A stretch of 64,000 nt of DNA. Origin: Tatumella citrea (lineage in GTDB: Bacteria > Pseudomonadota > Gammaproteobacteria > Enterobacterales > Enterobacteriaceae). A model generated the notes under the pieces. That model was given only the letters and a program-made list of their open reading frames with translations. It was not told where the DNA came from and ran no database searches. Below, piece after piece: positions 8,283 to 17,309 of the stretch. Location: contig NZ_CP015579.1 in assembly GCF_002163585.1 (NCBI RefSeq), forward strand, positions 3,100,001-3,164,000, read 5' to 3'. Each line of letters starts with the position of its first letter. The first letter of the stretch is position 1. Made by a program: the position numbers and the translations under genes.

Positions 8283-9260
8283 ATGAATAAAGATTTTACC
8301 TACTCGATTAAGAGCAGCAGCTTCGACGAGAACTATAACCCTTCTGAAAATACGCGTATCACCACTAACTTTGCGAACCTGGCCCGCGGTGAAAGCCGTC
8401 AGCAGAACCTGCGCAATACCATTGTGATGATGAACAACCGTTTTAACTCACTGGCGACCTGGGACAACCCGACTGCCGATCGTTATGCTGTCGAAATCGA
8501 CATCATTTCTGTTGAAATGAAAATTGACGAAGAGAGTGGCAGCTTCCCGGCTATCGAGATTCTGAAAACTAATATTATCGATAAAAAAACCGGTCAGCGT
8601 ACCGAAGGTATTGCCGGAAATAACTTCTCGTCATACGTGCGGGATTACGATTTCAGCGTATGGTTGTTGGATCATAATAAAGATAAACCTGATTTCACTA
8701 TTCCGGAGAAATTTGGTGAGCTGCACGGTAACATTTTCAAAAGCTTCGTAAACTCAGAAGCTTATAAAAGTAACTTCAAAAAAACTCCGGTAATCTGTCT
8801 GAGTGTTTCCAGCAAAAACGTTTATCACCGTACAGGTAACGAACATCCGGTGCTTGGTATTGAATACCGCCAGGATGAGCGTTCGCTGACAGATAACTAC
8901 TTCAGCAAAATGGGCCTGCAGGTCCGTTATTTCATGCCGAAACACAGCGTTGCACCGTTAGCATTTTACTTCTTTGGCGATTTGCTGAGTGATTACACCG
9001 ACCTCGAGCTGATTGCTACCATCAGTACTATGGAAACATTCCAGAAAATTTATCGCCCTGAAATTTACAACGCTAACTCCGTTGCTGGTTTGCAGTACCA
9101 GCCAAGCCTGAACTATCAGGACTACTCATTAACAAAAATTGTTTATGATCGCGAAGAGCGCAGTCGGTTAGCGATTGAACAGGGTAAATATACTGAACAA
9201 TACTTCATCAAACCATACAAGACAGTTCTTGAACAATGGTCTGAAACTTACGGTCTTTGA
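8283..9260 (+). CDS. mesX: MesX (DUF1852), partner protein of MesD methionine synthase
   Basis: A 325-residue protein of the DUF1852 family, recognisable from the N-terminal KDFTYSIKSSSFDENYNPS and the arrangement with the next gene. Published work on folate-independent methionine synthases (families MesA-D) describes MesX as the DUF1852 partner that MesD needs, in aerobic bacteria. No signal peptide or membrane segment is seen, so it is cytoplasmic. The gene lies 28 bases before mesD, with an AGG-containing ribosome site before its own ATG, and the pair clearly forms one operon. The biochemical role of MesX, presumably in supplying the methyl donor in an oxygen-dependent way, is not settled by sequence. 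Confidence 0.85.
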   Translation: MNKDFTYSIKSSSFDENYNPSENTRITTNFANLARGESRQQNLRNTIVMMNNRFNSLATWDNPTADRYAVEIDIISVEMKIDEESGSFPAIEILKTNIIDKKTGQRTEGIAGNNFSSYVRDYDFSVWLLDHNKDKPDFTIPEKFGELHGNIFKSFVNSEAYKSNFKKTPVICLSVSSKNVYHRTGNEHPVLGIEYRQDERSLTDNYFSKMGLQVRYFMPKHSVAPLAFYFFGDLLSDYTDLELIATISTMETFQKIYRPEIYNANSVAGLQYQPSLNYQDYSLTKIVYDREERSRLAIEQGKYTEQYFIKPYKTVLEQWSETYGL

Positions 9261-9288
9261 GTCATAAAAAAATACAAGGTCACCTGCT

Positions 9289-10314
9289 ATGAAAATTTTG
9301 TTACCTACGTCAACTGCCGGAAGTCTGCCAAAACCGTCCTGGCTGGCACAGCCTGAGAAACTTTGGTCGCCGTGGAAACTGCAGGACGAAGAGTTAGTTA
9401 ACGGAAAAAAAGACGCACTGCGTCTGTCCCTGGATGATCAGCTGCGTGCAGGTATCGATATTGTTAGTGACGGTGAACAGACCCGTCAGCATTTCGTTAC
9501 CACCTTTATCGAACATCTGAGTGGTGTTGATTTCGAGAAGCGCGAAATCGTTAAAATCCGTAATCGCTATGATGCCAGCGTACCGACAGTCGTGAGCGCT
9601 GTTGAGCGTATTAAACCTGTATTTGTGGATGACGCTAAATATCTGCGTTCTTTGACAAAACAGCCAATTAAATGGGCACTGCCTGGCCCGATGACTATGA
9701 TTGATACGCTGTATGACAATCATTACAAAAGTCGTGAAAAGCTGGCCTGGGAATTCGCTAAAATCCTGAACCAGGAAGCGAAAGAACTGGAAGCTGCAGG
9801 CGTAGATATTATTCAGTTTGATGAGCCGGCGTTTAACGTATTCTTCGACGAAGTTAACGACTGGGGTGTTGCAGCTCTGGAGCGCGCTATCGAAGGCCTG
9901 AAGTGTGAAACTGCCGTCCATATCTGCTATGGCTATGGTATTAAAGCGAACACCGACTGGAAGAAAACGCTGGGTAATGAATGGCGTCAGTATGAAGAAG
10001 CCTTCCCTAAACTGCAGAAATCGAACATTGATATCGTGTCACTGGAATGCCAGAACTCACACGTTCCAATGGATCTGATTGAGCTGATTCGCGGTAAAAA
10101 AGTAATGGTAGGTGCTATTGATGTAGCAACCAACACTATCGAGACTCCGGAAGAAGTTGCCAATACCCTGCGTAAAGCTCTGCAATTCGTTGATGCTGAT
10201 AAACTTTATCCTTCAACTAACTGTGGTATGGCTCCACTTTCACGTGAAGTCGCTACTGGTAAACTGCATGCATTAAGCGCCGGTGCAGAAATCATCCGTA
10301 AAGAACTGGCTTAA
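9289..10314 (+). CDS. mesD: MesD, core MetE-like folate-independent methionine synthase
   Basis: A 341-residue protein matching only the C-terminal catalytic half of cobalamin-independent methionine synthase MetE (about 750 residues). The zinc ligands are present: H211 and C213 (VHICYGYG), E253 (SLECQNS) and C312 (STNCGMAPLS). The N-terminal half of MetE, needed for folate polyglutamate use, is missing, which fits the MesD class that transfers a methyl group to homocysteine from a donor other than methyl-folate. The partner mesX lies directly upstream. Two hairpins follow the stop codon. MesD rather than an isolated metE fragment is indicated by the DUF1852 partner and the intact ligand set. 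Confidence 0.85.
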   Translation: MKILLPTSTAGSLPKPSWLAQPEKLWSPWKLQDEELVNGKKDALRLSLDDQLRAGIDIVSDGEQTRQHFVTTFIEHLSGVDFEKREIVKIRNRYDASVPTVVSAVERIKPVFVDDAKYLRSLTKQPIKWALPGPMTMIDTLYDNHYKSREKLAWEFAKILNQEAKELEAAGVDIIQFDEPAFNVFFDEVNDWGVAALERAIEGLKCETAVHICYGYGIKANTDWKKTLGNEWRQYEEAFPKLQKSNIDIVSLECQNSHVPMDLIELIRGKKVMVGAIDVATNTIETPEEVANTLRKALQFVDADKLYPSTNCGMAPLSREVATGKLHALSAGAEIIRKELA

Positions 10315-10324
10315 ACGGTACTGG

Positions 10325-10349
10325 GATCCCCCTGCCGATCAGGGGGATC
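10325..10349 (+). other. Perfect hairpin after mesD
   Basis: GATCCCCCTG (10325-10334) and CAGGGGGATC (10340-10349) form a 10-bp perfect stem with a 5-base loop, 10 bases after the mesD stop. No T-run follows, so it may protect the mRNA 3' end or weaken read-through. Confidence 0.55.
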
Positions 10350-10400
10350 AAGAGAAATTACAGATTTACTGGCAATTTTTCCCGGAAAATAGTCTTTTGA

Positions 10401-10425
10401 ACGCGGGCTTTAGCCCGTGTTTTTT
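10401..10425 (+). terminator. Rho-independent terminator of the mesXD operon
   Basis: A stem of about 8-9 bp (ACGCGGGCT with AGCCCGTGT, one G-U pair) is followed by a run of T residues ending at 10425. Confidence 0.75.
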
Positions 10426-10570
10426 ATGGTACCTTCACCGCAAATAAGGGGATTACAACCTCTTACATTTCCGGATGCTTATTACTCTCTCCTTACACGG
10501 CCCCTGACAAAGCTTTAATTAATCTGCGCTATAGTTAGTTTCTAACGCCATACTGCCGGGAGTTGTTCAA

Positions 10571-11344
10571 TTGCTGAAAATATCTGGTCTGGTATTTCTT
10601 TGTGTGGTGCTGGTCTCACTGGTAGCAAGTATGATGCGCGATACGCATCCGGGAGTTTCAGTCGGAGAGGGTTGGTGGGCAGCACGTCATGATTCATCAG
10701 GGCAGGCCCCGGATCCCATCAAAATGGCTAATACCGCGATAGTTCAGATCTATGATGCGGCAACCTATGGCTGGCGTGGCAAAGCAGCCGTTCATCCGTG
10801 GATCATATTTAAACGCGCCGGAGACACGCAATATACCCGATATGAAGTCACCGGTTGGGGGAGCGGCGATCGGATACGCAAAAATAGCCATGGCCCGGAC
10901 GATTATTGGTTTGGTGCAAAACCCAATTTACTGGTCGATTATCGCGGCCCTCAGGCGGCTGCTTTAATACCGCAAATAGAAGCTGCCATAGCGTCCTATC
11001 CGTGGAAAGAGACTTACCACGCCTGGCCCGGTCCAAACAGCAATACCTTTATGGCCCATATCGGTCGTAATGTTCCCGCTTTGCATCTGAATATGCCAGC
11101 CAATGCTATCGGAAAAGATTACCGCGACCTCGCCAGGCCTATCGGTCTCCCGCCATCGGGACAGGGTGTTCAGGTCTCTTTGCTGGGTTTGATTGGCTTT
11201 ACTGCCGGGCCGGTTGAAGGTGTTGAAATTAACCTGTTAGGTCTCGATATGGGAATGCAGTTCTCACCCTTTAAACTTCGTCTTCCGTTTATTGGATCAA
11301 TTAATCACGCGGGTTCTCAAAACGCCACCAGCCAACCCGACTGA
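10571..11344 (+). CDS. DUF3750 domain protein with N-terminal membrane anchor
   Basis: A 257-residue protein starting with a hydrophobic segment (LKISGLVFLCVVLVSLVASM, residues 2-21), either an uncleaved anchor or a signal peptide, then a DUF3750 domain with typical strings HPWIIFKRAGDTQYTRYEV and TYHAWPGPNSNTFMAHIGR. The start is TTG at 10571: a GGGAG site (10558-10562) stands 8 bases upstream, and the next ATG would remove the hydrophobic segment. The domain faces the periplasm by prediction. Function is unknown for the family. It stands alone, downstream of the mesXD terminator. Confidence 0.75.
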   Translation: MLKISGLVFLCVVLVSLVASMMRDTHPGVSVGEGWWAARHDSSGQAPDPIKMANTAIVQIYDAATYGWRGKAAVHPWIIFKRAGDTQYTRYEVTGWGSGDRIRKNSHGPDDYWFGAKPNLLVDYRGPQAAALIPQIEAAIASYPWKETYHAWPGPNSNTFMAHIGRNVPALHLNMPANAIGKDYRDLARPIGLPPSGQGVQVSLLGLIGFTAGPVEGVEINLLGLDMGMQFSPFKLRLPFIGSINHAGSQNATSQPD

Positions 11345-11372
11345 ATGATGAACATGAACAATGGCGGGAGGT

Positions 11373-11443
11373 AACCAGCCCTGCCCGCTAACGTTCCGTT
11401 AATTTTAAGATTAAAACCATCAGCGGTTAGCCCGGGGCTGGTT
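11373..11443. terminator. Long imperfect inverted repeat between convergent genes
   Basis: AACCAGCCC (11373-11381) pairs with GGGCTGGTT (11435-11443), and inside it GCTAAC (11387-11392) pairs with GTTAGC (11426-11431). The loop has a further TTTTAA-GA-TTAAAA repeat. It lies between the 3' ends of two convergent genes and may stop or stabilise both transcripts; no terminal T-run is seen. Confidence 0.4.
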
Positions 11444-11495
11444 GATTATGTTCACGGGTTCGCAATTTGTATCAGAAATAAGCTAAGTCATGGAT

Positions 11496-12473
11496 TTATG
11501 ACCGAGAAGCGAATGGCTTTAACGGGTAATAAGCCAGAACTTCACAACCTTCTGGTACAGACACATGCTCCGATACCCGCCCCTCTTCAAGACTAATCAC
11601 AGAAACCGTACCACTGTCTTCATTTGCAACCAGGAAATATCGTCCGTCCGGAGTAAACGCGCCATCCAGAGGTTTTTTCTGTAGCCCCGCGGTAAACAGA
11701 TATCGCATATTCGCATCAAAGAAACTGACTACCGGATCAAAATCGCCAATAACGGCAACAATCTCACCATCATTTCTGAAACGGACTATCTGAGCTGGTT
11801 TGTTATGACGCTTCAGCGGAATAGTATCCAGAAGCACCAACTGTTCGCGATCAATCAAAAAAATTTCAGGAGCGCTACCATTAGTTGCGACAACCCACGG
11901 TCGTATTGGTGACACATCAATGCCATTCAGGCTACCCGGCACACTCAACTTTTTGACTATCCGGCCGCTGTTATCATCAAAAACGATCTGCGATAACGTC
12001 CCCTCCTCTTCACTTTCGGTGATTAATACATTTTTTCCGGGAATAACGGCCAGCCGGTGTACATTGTAAGACTCTGAGTTAATGGTGCCGGTTACCGTAT
12101 CTGTTTGTGGATCGATAATGACAATTACAGCACTTTCCTCACAGCAACAATAAATCAGCCCGTTGTAACCCAGTCGGGCAGTATGCGGACCTTTAAACGG
12201 GGAGATATCAATCAAAGTAATGAGTTGTTCACCTGCCAGATCCACCACAGCAATTTGATGTTGTGGATGGGGATTATCGCCGTGAACACCATCACCAAAT
12301 ATAGGCACATATGCCTTACCTTTTTGAGGTAACACCAACAACTCGTGAGGTTTTCGTGGCAGATCATCAAGAACCTTACGAATTTTCAGTGTTTCAGGGT
12401 CGAGAAATAAAATACGGCCTGCTGATTTATCTACCGCAATTAGTCCAAAACCAGTGGTGTTTTCTATCTTCAT
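11496..12473 (-). CDS. YncE-like cytoplasmic beta-propeller protein
   Basis: A 325-residue protein made of propeller repeats of the YncE/cytochrome d1-like type (GLIAVDKSAGRILFLDPETL near the N-terminus, TARLGYNGLIYCCCEESAVI, GAFTPDGRYFLVANEDSGTV). Unlike E. coli YncE it has no signal peptide, so it should stay in the cytoplasm. A CCC triplet occurs near residue 110. Such proteins are often annotated as YncE family or lactonase-like; no catalytic residue can be named. It stands alone on the minus strand. The function is unknown. Confidence 0.7.
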   Translation of the reverse strand: MKIENTTGFGLIAVDKSAGRILFLDPETLKIRKVLDDLPRKPHELLVLPQKGKAYVPIFGDGVHGDNPHPQHQIAVVDLAGEQLITLIDISPFKGPHTARLGYNGLIYCCCEESAVIVIIDPQTDTVTGTINSESYNVHRLAVIPGKNVLITESEEEGTLSQIVFDDNSGRIVKKLSVPGSLNGIDVSPIRPWVVATNGSAPEIFLIDREQLVLLDTIPLKRHNKPAQIVRFRNDGEIVAVIGDFDPVVSFFDANMRYLFTAGLQKKPLDGAFTPDGRYFLVANEDSGTVSVISLEEGRVSEHVSVPEGCEVLAYYPLKPFASRS

Positions 12474-12793
12474 ATCTCTACTATCTCCATGATGATATCG
12501 ACTTTCAGATAAGTGACACGCAGTGAGTCAATCGGCTGCATCTATTCAGGATGGCATTCAACAGGTAGTTTTGTGCCGTTAAAGAAGGTTTTTAGGACGA
12601 TTCCAACTGCTGAAAAGATATCCGGGGCGCAAATAAATTCAGGAAAAACTGTGCAGAAAAGGCAAACAGATAAACCGGGGAAAAGGCCCCGGGGGAGAGA
12701 TCAGCAATAAGTCACAGAGCGCAGAAACAGAGGAGCGTCAAAGCCAGCAGCGCTGTCCGGCTCTGCGTGGCAGCACCCTGTCAGGGGATTGAT
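12474..12793. other. Intergenic region of 320 bp, nothing firm
   Basis: This gap lies upstream of the YncE-like gene and downstream of the NiCoT gene, both on the minus strand. A GC-rich CCGGGG/CCCCGG hairpin near 12678-12695 could end the NiCoT transcript but lacks a strong T-run. A 65-codon open frame at 12513-12710 has no recognisable product. Confidence 0.4.
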
Positions 12794-13852
12794 TCAGTCC
12801 GGATTAACTTCTAACTGGTCATAGCCTTTAAGCCGGTAAATTACTGCGGAGATTATCCAGGCAGCGATAAAAATACCAATAATCAGATAACCGATAGTCC
12901 CGAAGTTATCGTTAAGTGACCCGATTCCATCCCAGAAAAGACCGGAAAGATTGAGTTTATCCTGAATCAGCCCCAGGGCCTCAATGCCTCCAACCACTAC
13001 TGCAACAATGACCGAGACCAGAGTGATAGTCATGTTGTAGTAGAGTTTGCGGATTGGCTTCACAAATGCCCAGCCATATGCTCCAAGCATCAGAATACTG
13101 TCAGTGGTATCAATCAGTGACATACCTGCAGTAAACAGGGCTGGAAATACCAGGATCGACCACACAGACATCCCCTGAGAGGCCTGTGCTGCGGAGATTC
13201 CCAGCAATCCAACCTCGGTCGCAGTATCAAACCCCAGACCGAACAACAAGCCCAACGGATACATATGCCAGCTGCGATGAATAAAAGCGAACATCGGGCG
13301 AAAAATTCTGGCCAGCAGTCCGCGGTTAGCCAGGAAAATATCCAGGTCTTCATCAACATACCGCCCGCCGGATTTTACTTTGCGAAATGTCCGCCAGATC
13401 CCCGACAGTATGACAATGTTCATAGCAGCAATCGTCAGCAGGAACAGTGAAGAAACCAGAGTCCCGATAACACCACCAACGGAGTGAAAGGCCTCTATCT
13501 GGCTTTTAAATGCGGTTGCGGTGGCCGCGATGATAATCGTAGCCAGAATGACAATGGTGGAATGCCCGAGCGAGAAGAAAAAACCCACCGAAACGGGTCG
13601 TTTTTTCTCCTGCATCAGCTTACGGGTAACATTATCAATGGCCGCGATATGGTCGGCATCGACCGCGTGGCGAAGGCCGAAACTATAGGCGAGTAAAGCA
13701 GTTCCCAACAGAACCGGATGATCACGAAAGGCAATAAACGCCCATGCCCATGCTCCGACGTTGGCCGCGATAAGAATAAGATAAAGCCCAATGATCTTCA
13801 GCGATAACTGACCACCATGGTCGTTAAAAATGCGTGCAAAAGTGTTCCGCAT
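12794..13852 (-). CDS. Nickel/cobalt permease, NiCoT (HoxN/NixA) family
   Basis: About 352 residues with roughly eight hydrophobic segments and the NiCoT signature RHAVDADHIAAIDN (residues 61-74, the metal-selecting H-A-V-D-A-D-H motif), plus the second and third family motifs FFSLGHSTIV and LGLLFGLGFDTATEVGLL. It imports Ni2+ or Co2+ at high affinity in the inner membrane. A TTG 15 bases upstream is also in frame, but the ATG at 13852 has GGGAG at the right distance and is preferred. No urease, hydrogenase or cobalamin gene is nearby, so the metal's user is unknown. No clear NikR or cobalamin riboswitch element was found in the upstream 190 bases. Confidence 0.9.
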   Translation of the reverse strand: MRNTFARIFNDHGGQLSLKIIGLYLILIAANVGAWAWAFIAFRDHPVLLGTALLAYSFGLRHAVDADHIAAIDNVTRKLMQEKKRPVSVGFFFSLGHSTIVILATIIIAATATAFKSQIEAFHSVGGVIGTLVSSLFLLTIAAMNIVILSGIWRTFRKVKSGGRYVDEDLDIFLANRGLLARIFRPMFAFIHRSWHMYPLGLLFGLGFDTATEVGLLGISAAQASQGMSVWSILVFPALFTAGMSLIDTTDSILMLGAYGWAFVKPIRKLYYNMTITLVSVIVAVVVGGIEALGLIQDKLNLSGLFWDGIGSLNDNFGTIGYLIIGIFIAAWIISAVIYRLKGYDQLEVNPD

Positions 13853-14057
13853 TCTGACTCCCTGCAATACCAGACATCATACCGTACACAGAAATAGTAG
13901 GACGCCAGATACCCATGAGCAAACAGGGGAGACTCAGGTTATGCCCTGCGTCACAATATCAATTGTCAGGGACTTGAATTTAGAGGAAAAGAATTTCCGT
14001 TGAACATGACAGAGAAGCTTTAGGGTTGGGAGTATGGTAAACCGGCTATCAGGATGA

Positions 14058-14231
14058 TCAGGCCATAATTAACCGGTTAAACAGCAGTTGCCGGATATCC
14101 TGACGGTGCGACAAAATTGCATATGCTGTCACTGAGCTTTCATCGACAGAATATAAAACTCTGTAACCTTCCGGATGATTAAATTCGCGGTACTTTGCGT
14201 AACCAATTTTCAATAGTTCAGGAAATATGAA
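14058..14231 (-). pseudogene. Remnant of a RelE/ParE-type toxin gene
   Basis: On the minus strand a frame open from 14231 to the TGA at 14058 encodes FPELLKIGYAKYREF, then HPEGYRVLYSVDESSVTAYA and ILSHRQDIRQLL. This is the C-terminal half of a RelE/ParE-superfamily toxin, with the usual YRVLY-x-V and H-R-x-D-I pattern. It has no start codon: an in-frame TGA (14232-14234) precedes it and the N-terminal half and any antitoxin are absent. Most likely the rest of a decayed toxin-antitoxin locus. Confidence 0.6.
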
Positions 14232-14274
14232 TCACCGGAAAATCGTCTGTAAAACTCAGCAGTAGCCTGCCGGC

Positions 14275-14757
14275 TTAATCCCGGAGCGCAGCAAGGATTG
14301 CTGTTTCGATTTTCTCCGGGGTAGACACTGGTGCAAATCGTTTAAGGGGTTTTCCGTCACGTCCAATCAGGAATTTCGTAAAGTTCCACTTGATCCTGCC
14401 CCCCAATATCCCTGATAACTCGTGTTTCAAATAGCGAAATATTGGGTGTGCTGCAGAACCGTTAACTTCCACTTTTTCAAACACCGGAAAGCTTACACCG
14501 TAGTTGATATAACAGGTCTGTGAGATTTCTTCAGCGCTTCCCGGCTCCTGCCTGCCAAACTGGTTGCACGGGAAAGCCAGTATCACCAGTCCCTGGCTGG
14601 CATATTTCCGGTAGAGCGCTTCAAGCCCTGCATACTGTGGCGTGAAACCGCAATGACTGGCGGTATTCACCACCAGAATCACCTTACCTGCATAATCAGC
14701 CATTGAGCCCGGCCGGCCATCGAGGCGGGTGGCCGAAAGCTGATAGAAAGTCGTCAT
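14275..14757 (-). CDS. Glutathione peroxidase family thiol peroxidase
   Basis: A 160-residue protein of the glutathione peroxidase fold. The peroxidatic residue is Cys36 (NTASHCGFTPQY), in place of selenocysteine; the conserved Gln and Trp partners appear in FPCNQFGRQEPG and KWNFTKFLIGRDG. It reduces hydrogen and organic peroxides in the cytoplasm, usually with thioredoxin in bacteria (compare E. coli BtuE). An open frame continues 48 codons upstream, but those residues are foreign to the family and the ATG at 14757 is preceded by AAGGA. It follows a degenerate toxin remnant and precedes a GNAT gene on the same strand with a gap of about 200 bases. Confidence 0.88.
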   Translation of the reverse strand: MTTFYQLSATRLDGRPGSMADYAGKVILVVNTASHCGFTPQYAGLEALYRKYASQGLVILAFPCNQFGRQEPGSAEEISQTCYINYGVSFPVFEKVEVNGSAAHPIFRYLKHELSGILGGRIKWNFTKFLIGRDGKPLKRFAPVSTPEKIETAILAALRD

Positions 14758-14953
14758 AACGGAATCCTTAAACACAAACAGTCCGGTAACCAGATTAGCA
14801 TGTAACTTGCTAATGAAGAGAGGAATCACCTGACACTGATTGCGTCTGGCACAACAACCAGCGACGGGGTTATCCGCAGACACTGATAAGTCATCTGCCA
14901 ATGCAACAGCTGTTGCCTTAAATCTGCTGAACAGGATTGCCCACCACGGAAAA

Positions 14954-15376
14954 TTACAGGTCTTTTTTCAGAAAGACCCTGCTGGTTCCTTCAGGAAGAC
15001 AGGCTATTTCACCAAATCTCTGCCAGCCGTTTTTTTCATAAAATACCGGTGCCTGAAAAGTAATGGTATACAACACGGCGGTTTTACAACCCCGGCTTCT
15101 GCCTTCATCTTCAACACGTTTAAGAATCTGGCTCCCCAATCCCTTGCCTCTCACTTCCGGTGGCAGGTACACCAGATCTATAAATAACATTCCGAGGTAG
15201 GTACGCCCCATCATCCCTCCCAATACCACCCCGCTTTCATCTTTGACCATAACAGCAAGAGGTTTATTGTCGTTATATCCCACCGCCTCCTCATTGTAAT
15301 GATTAAGCCCCGATTCAATCGCTAAGGAGAATTCAGGTGTAATGGCATCAGAGACTTCAATAGTTAACCGACTCAC
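14954..15376 (-). CDS. GNAT-family N-acetyltransferase
   Basis: A 140-residue single-domain GNAT protein. The acetyl-CoA motif A is visible as LVYLPPEVRGKGLGSQILKR (about residues 69-88, R/Q-x-x-G-x-G/A type), preceded by the beta-strand LAVMVKDESGVVLGGMMGRT and followed by AVLYTITFQAPVFYEKNGW, with the usual Tyr-Glu near the end. It should acetylate a small molecule or amine; the acceptor cannot be told. It stands upstream of the peroxidase gene on the same strand, without clear operon coupling. Confidence 0.85.
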   Translation of the reverse strand: MSRLTIEVSDAITPEFSLAIESGLNHYNEEAVGYNDNKPLAVMVKDESGVVLGGMMGRTYLGMLFIDLVYLPPEVRGKGLGSQILKRVEDEGRSRGCKTAVLYTITFQAPVFYEKNGWQRFGEIACLPEGTSRVFLKKDL

Positions 15377-15592
15377 TGCGGCACTCCGTTTGTTGTTAAC
15401 CCAGACCGTAAATTACAGGAGCAAAACACTATCAGTAATTTATTTTTCAGGAAACACCCATCCTGATTCACCAGAATATATTCTGTGACTGACGGTCATT
15501 AACCAAAGCACAATATTTATAAAACCTGATACCGTCAAAAATAGCGTAATAAATCTAAGTCTGGATGATGAGGAGTGATAAGACAGGAAAAA

Positions 15593-15618
15593 GAAAACCC
15601 CGACAGTGCGGGGTTTTC
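15593..15618. terminator. Terminator downstream of guaA (bidirectional)
   Basis: GAAAACCCCG (15593-15602) and CGGGGTTTTC (15609-15618) form a perfect 10-bp stem with a 6-base loop. The arms supply T-runs on both strands. It lies about 45 bases after the guaA stop. Confidence 0.85.
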
Positions 15619-15662
15619 GTAACATTATGATGAGAAATGATTAGGCCGGGTTAGCCTGGAAA

Positions 15663-17243
15663 TCATTCCCACTCAATGGTGGCTGGTGGTTTGCCGCTGA
15701 TGTCATAAACAACACGGGAGATACCATCCACTTCATTGATGATGCGGTTGGATACACGGCCGAGGAAATCATACGGCAGGTGTGCCCAGTGCGCGGTCAT
15801 AAAGTCGATAGTTTCTACAGCACGCAGAGAGACAACCCAGTCGTATTTACGACCATCGCCCATAACACCAACAGAACGAACCGGCAGGAATACGGTAAAG
15901 GCCTGGCTAACTTTGTTATACAGGTCGGCTTTGTGCAGTTCTTCGATAAAGATAGCGTCGGCACGGCGCAGCAGATCGCAATACTCTTTCTTCACTTCAC
16001 CCAGTACACGAACACCCAGACCCGGGCCCGGGAACGGATGACGATACAGCATGTCGTAAGGCAGACCTAGTTCCAGGCCAATTTTGCGAACTTCATCTTT
16101 GAACAGCTCTTTCAGCGGTTCAACCAGGCCCATTTTCATCTCTTTCGGCAGGCCGCCCACGTTGTGGTGCGATTTAATCACGTGCGCTTTGCCGGTAGCA
16201 GAGGCTGCAGATTCGATAACGTCAGGATAGATAGTGCCCTGAGCCAGCCATTTAACATTGTCCAGTTTCAGTGCTTCTTCATCGAACACTTCAACAAACA
16301 CGCGGCCGATGGTTTTACGTTTGGCTTCAGGCTCATCAATACCGGCCAGCGCATCCAGGAAGCGGTTTTCCGCATTCACGTGAACAATGTTCAGACCAAA
16401 CTGGTCACCGAACATTTCCATTACCTGCTCAGCTTCGTTCAGACGTAACAGACCATTATCCACAAACACGCAGGTCAGACGTGGACCGATAGCACGGTGC
16501 AGTAATAATGCAGTTACTGAAGAGTCAACACCACCTGACAGCCCCAGAATCACATGATCGTCACCGACCTGCTCACTCAGACGAGCCACAGCATCGTCGA
16601 TGATCTTGGCCGGAGTCCACAGCGCTTCACACTGACAAATATCCAGAACGAAACGTTGCAGTAACTGCAGGCCCTGGCGCGTGTGGGTGACTTCCGGATG
16701 GAATTGTACACCGTAAAAACGCTTCTCTTCGTTGGCCATAATGGCAAACGGACAGGTTTCGGTGCTGGCAACAGTGACAAAATCATCAGGAATAGCAGTC
16801 ACTTTATCGCCATGGCTCATCCAGACATCCAGCAGCGGTACGCCGGCGGCATTCAGGCTGTCCTGAATCCCTTTAACCAGGGCGCTTTCTGCTTTGATTT
16901 CTACCTGCGCAAAACCGAATTCACGCTCAGAAGAACCCTGAACTTTACCACCCAGCTGCATTGCCATGGTCTGCATTCCGTAACAGACACCCAGTACCGG
17001 AACACCGGCAGTAAACACGTATTCAGGAGCTCGTGGACTGTTGAGTTCGGTAGTACTTTCCGGTCCACCGGAAAGAATGATGCCGTTAGGATTAAACTGG
17101 CGGATTTGTTCTTCGGTGACATCCCATGCCCACAGTTCGCAGTACACACCCAGTTCACGAACACGGCGTGCAACCAGCTGAGTATACTGAGAACCAAAAT
17201 CAAGGATCAGGATTCGGTGCTTATGAATATTTTCCGTCGTCAT
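15663..17243 (-). CDS. guaA: GMP synthase (glutamine-hydrolysing)
   Basis: A 526-residue enzyme, matching the E. coli length of 525. It converts XMP, ATP and glutamine to GMP. The N-terminal class I amidotransferase domain has the nucleophile Cys87 (VLGVCYGMQ) and the His/Glu pair in QFHPEVTH; the ATP-pyrophosphatase domain starts with the P-loop GLSGGVDSS near residue 235; the C-terminal dimerisation domain ends in KPPATIEWE. It is the second gene of the guaBA operon, 66 bases after guaB, with an attenuator-like hairpin in the gap. Confidence 0.98.
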   Translation of the reverse strand: MTTENIHKHRILILDFGSQYTQLVARRVRELGVYCELWAWDVTEEQIRQFNPNGIILSGGPESTTELNSPRAPEYVFTAGVPVLGVCYGMQTMAMQLGGKVQGSSEREFGFAQVEIKAESALVKGIQDSLNAAGVPLLDVWMSHGDKVTAIPDDFVTVASTETCPFAIMANEEKRFYGVQFHPEVTHTRQGLQLLQRFVLDICQCEALWTPAKIIDDAVARLSEQVGDDHVILGLSGGVDSSVTALLLHRAIGPRLTCVFVDNGLLRLNEAEQVMEMFGDQFGLNIVHVNAENRFLDALAGIDEPEAKRKTIGRVFVEVFDEEALKLDNVKWLAQGTIYPDVIESAASATGKAHVIKSHHNVGGLPKEMKMGLVEPLKELFKDEVRKIGLELGLPYDMLYRHPFPGPGLGVRVLGEVKKEYCDLLRRADAIFIEELHKADLYNKVSQAFTVFLPVRSVGVMGDGRKYDWVVSLRAVETIDFMTAHWAHLPYDFLGRVSNRIINEVDGISRVVYDISGKPPATIEWE

Positions 17244-17270
17244 TACAGTTTTCCAGGCAAAAAAATTAAA

Positions 17271-17293
17271 GCGCCCGACGGTAAGCCGGGCGC
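17271..17293 (-). terminator. Hairpin in the guaB-guaA gap, possible attenuator
   Basis: GCGCCCG (17271-17277) and CGGGCGC (17287-17293) form a 7-bp GC-only stem. On the minus strand it is followed by TTTAATTTTTTT, the pattern of an intrinsic terminator, just before the guaA ribosome site. It may lower guaA expression relative to guaB. Confidence 0.6.
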
Positions 17294-17309
17294 AGGAAAC
17301 AGGAAGAGA

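Noticed and set aside
12513-12710. 65-codon open frame upstream of the YncE-like gene
   Set aside because: Basic, low-complexity product with no start signal or homology that I can recognise.
13868-14057. Possible NikR site or metal/cobalamin riboswitch before the NiCoT gene
   Set aside because: A GTATGA half-site is present but the matching half at the right distance is not; no B12-box or czcD-type elements were found.
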